A stretch of DNA of 6,476 nt from an uncultured Ruminococcus sp. (GTDB taxonomy: Bacteria > Bacillota_A > Clostridia > RUG12999): assembly GCA_902783995.1 (NCBI GenBank), contig CACZTG010000057.1, forward strand, positions 1 through 6,476. The letters are read 5' to 3'. The position numbers and the translations under genes were made by a program. Each line of letters begins with the position of its first letter. Position 1 is the stretch's first letter. This document shows positions 5,904-6,476 of the stretch, one piece after another. The notes beneath the pieces are model-generated. The model was not told where the DNA came from, searched no databases, and saw only the letters and a program-made list of their open reading frames with translations.

Positions 5904-6476
5904 ATGAGGATCGGCAAAGCTGTCCGGGCATTAATCACAGAAATAAAAGGAATGATTTTGACATTTTTATTTTACTTGTTCAGGATTTTTCCGCTTCAGA
6001 ATAAAATTGTTGCAACCACATTCAGAGGACGCAAGTACGGCGATAATCCGCAGTTTATATTGGAAGAGTTAAGAAAAATCCATCCCGAATGGGATTATGT
6101 ATGGGAATGTAACCCCAAATATTCCTTTAGTGTGCCGGAAGGTATTCGTAAAATAAACCGTTATTCGACTTTAAGGACAATATATGAGTATTCAACCGCA
6201 AAGGTATGGATAAACACTCACAGGTTGGGTTGTCATATGCGCAAACGTAAAGGTCAGCTTTTTATTGAAACGTGGCATGGCGGCTTGGGAATAAAAAAAA
6301 TTGAAGGTGATGTTGAAAGAGTTCGTGACACAAAATGGGAAACAGATGAAATAAATACTACATGCCGGCTTGCGGATGTTTTTATTTCAAATTCGGCTCA
6401 TCTTTCCGGTATATATCGCCGCGCGTTTGGATATAACGGTCCTATATACAATTGCGGTTATCCAAAAAATGATATT
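5904..6476 (+). CDS. CDP-glycerol/CDP-ribitol glycerophosphotransferase, TagF/TarL family (3' end outside window)
   Basis: These peripheral membrane enzymes transfer glycerol phosphate or ribitol phosphate from the CDP donor to a growing teichoic-acid-type chain. The first 191 codons are present, open to the last base of the window. A hydrophobic, amphipathic-looking N-terminus (about 16-31, MILTFLFYLFRIFPL) could attach it to the inner membrane face. NKIVATTFRGRKYGDNPQFI (33-52) is the typical family opening, then DYVWECN (64-70), VWINTHR (101-107) and FIETWHGGLGIKKIEGD (120-136). H125 in TWHG matches the first of two conserved catalytic histidines; the second lies beyond the window. SNSAHLSGIYRRAFGY (162-177) is also family-like. 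There is no N-terminal glycosyltransferase extension. GGAG (5889-5892), overlapping the previous stop, is 11 bases before the ATG. Glycerol versus ribitol preference cannot be told from this fragment; the cytidylyltransferase upstream would supply the donor if it is TarI-like. Confidence 0.9.
   Translation, partial: MRIGKAVRALITEIKGMILTFLFYLFRIFPLQNKIVATTFRGRKYGDNPQFILEELRKIHPEWDYVWECNPKYSFSVPEGIRKINRYSTLRTIYEYSTAKVWINTHRLGCHMRKRKGQLFIETWHGGLGIKKIEGDVERVRDTKWETDEINTTCRLADVFISNSAHLSGIYRRAFGYNGPIYNCGYPKNDI

Noticed and set aside
1..6476. CRISPR array, tRNA/rRNA, insertion sequence, toxin-antitoxin or defence system
   Set aside because: I looked for regular direct repeats, terminal inverted repeats, transposase motifs and RNA-gene signatures and saw none.

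Overview
The window looks like a chromosomal segment from a low-to-moderate-GC Gram-positive bacterium of the Clostridia/Firmicutes type. The evidence is the argR-recN gene pair (a classic Firmicutes order), strong purine-rich ribosome binding sites, and a teichoic-acid-type phosphopolyol gene set. Every gene I can support lies on the + strand. I cannot name the species.

Left block (about 2-3098): this is the 3' part of argR (arginine repressor, N-terminus outside the window), a complete recN (SMC-like DNA repair ATPase), and azlC plus azlD (two-component branched-chain amino acid exporter). Gaps are 16, 16 and 38 bases with no visible terminator, so the block probably reads as one transcription unit. 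In many spore-formers recN is followed by spoIVB and spo0A; here azlCD takes that place.

Junction (3099-3365): a 267-base, very AT-rich gap without a gene. It carries two good candidate sigma-A-type promoters in tandem: an extended -10 promoter (3201-3229) with an A/T tract just upstream, and a near-consensus promoter (3281-3310). Both point right. The second lies inside what a longest-ORF call would treat as coding, so the following gene most likely starts at 3366.

Right block (3366-6476): four tightly packed genes of lower GC content that form the start of a surface-glycopolymer cluster. They are a DUF6625-like protein with a glycosyltransferase-like DxD motif, a LicD-family phosphotransferase, an IspD/TarI-family cytidylyltransferase whose start codon overlaps the licD stop, and the first 191 codons of a CDP-glycerol/CDP-ribitol glycerophosphotransferase (TagF/TarL family) cut by the window end. 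Together they suggest that a polyol phosphate is activated with CTP and then transferred onto a cell-surface glycan or polymer by the LicD and TagF-like enzymes. The LicD plus IspD-like pairing parallels the human fukutin/FKRP plus ISPD (CRPPA) ribitol-phosphate pathway. I see no mobile element, CRISPR array, tRNA or rRNA. Nothing here is clearly a wholly new system; the most interesting part is the DUF6625-LicD-IspD/TarI-TagF module.
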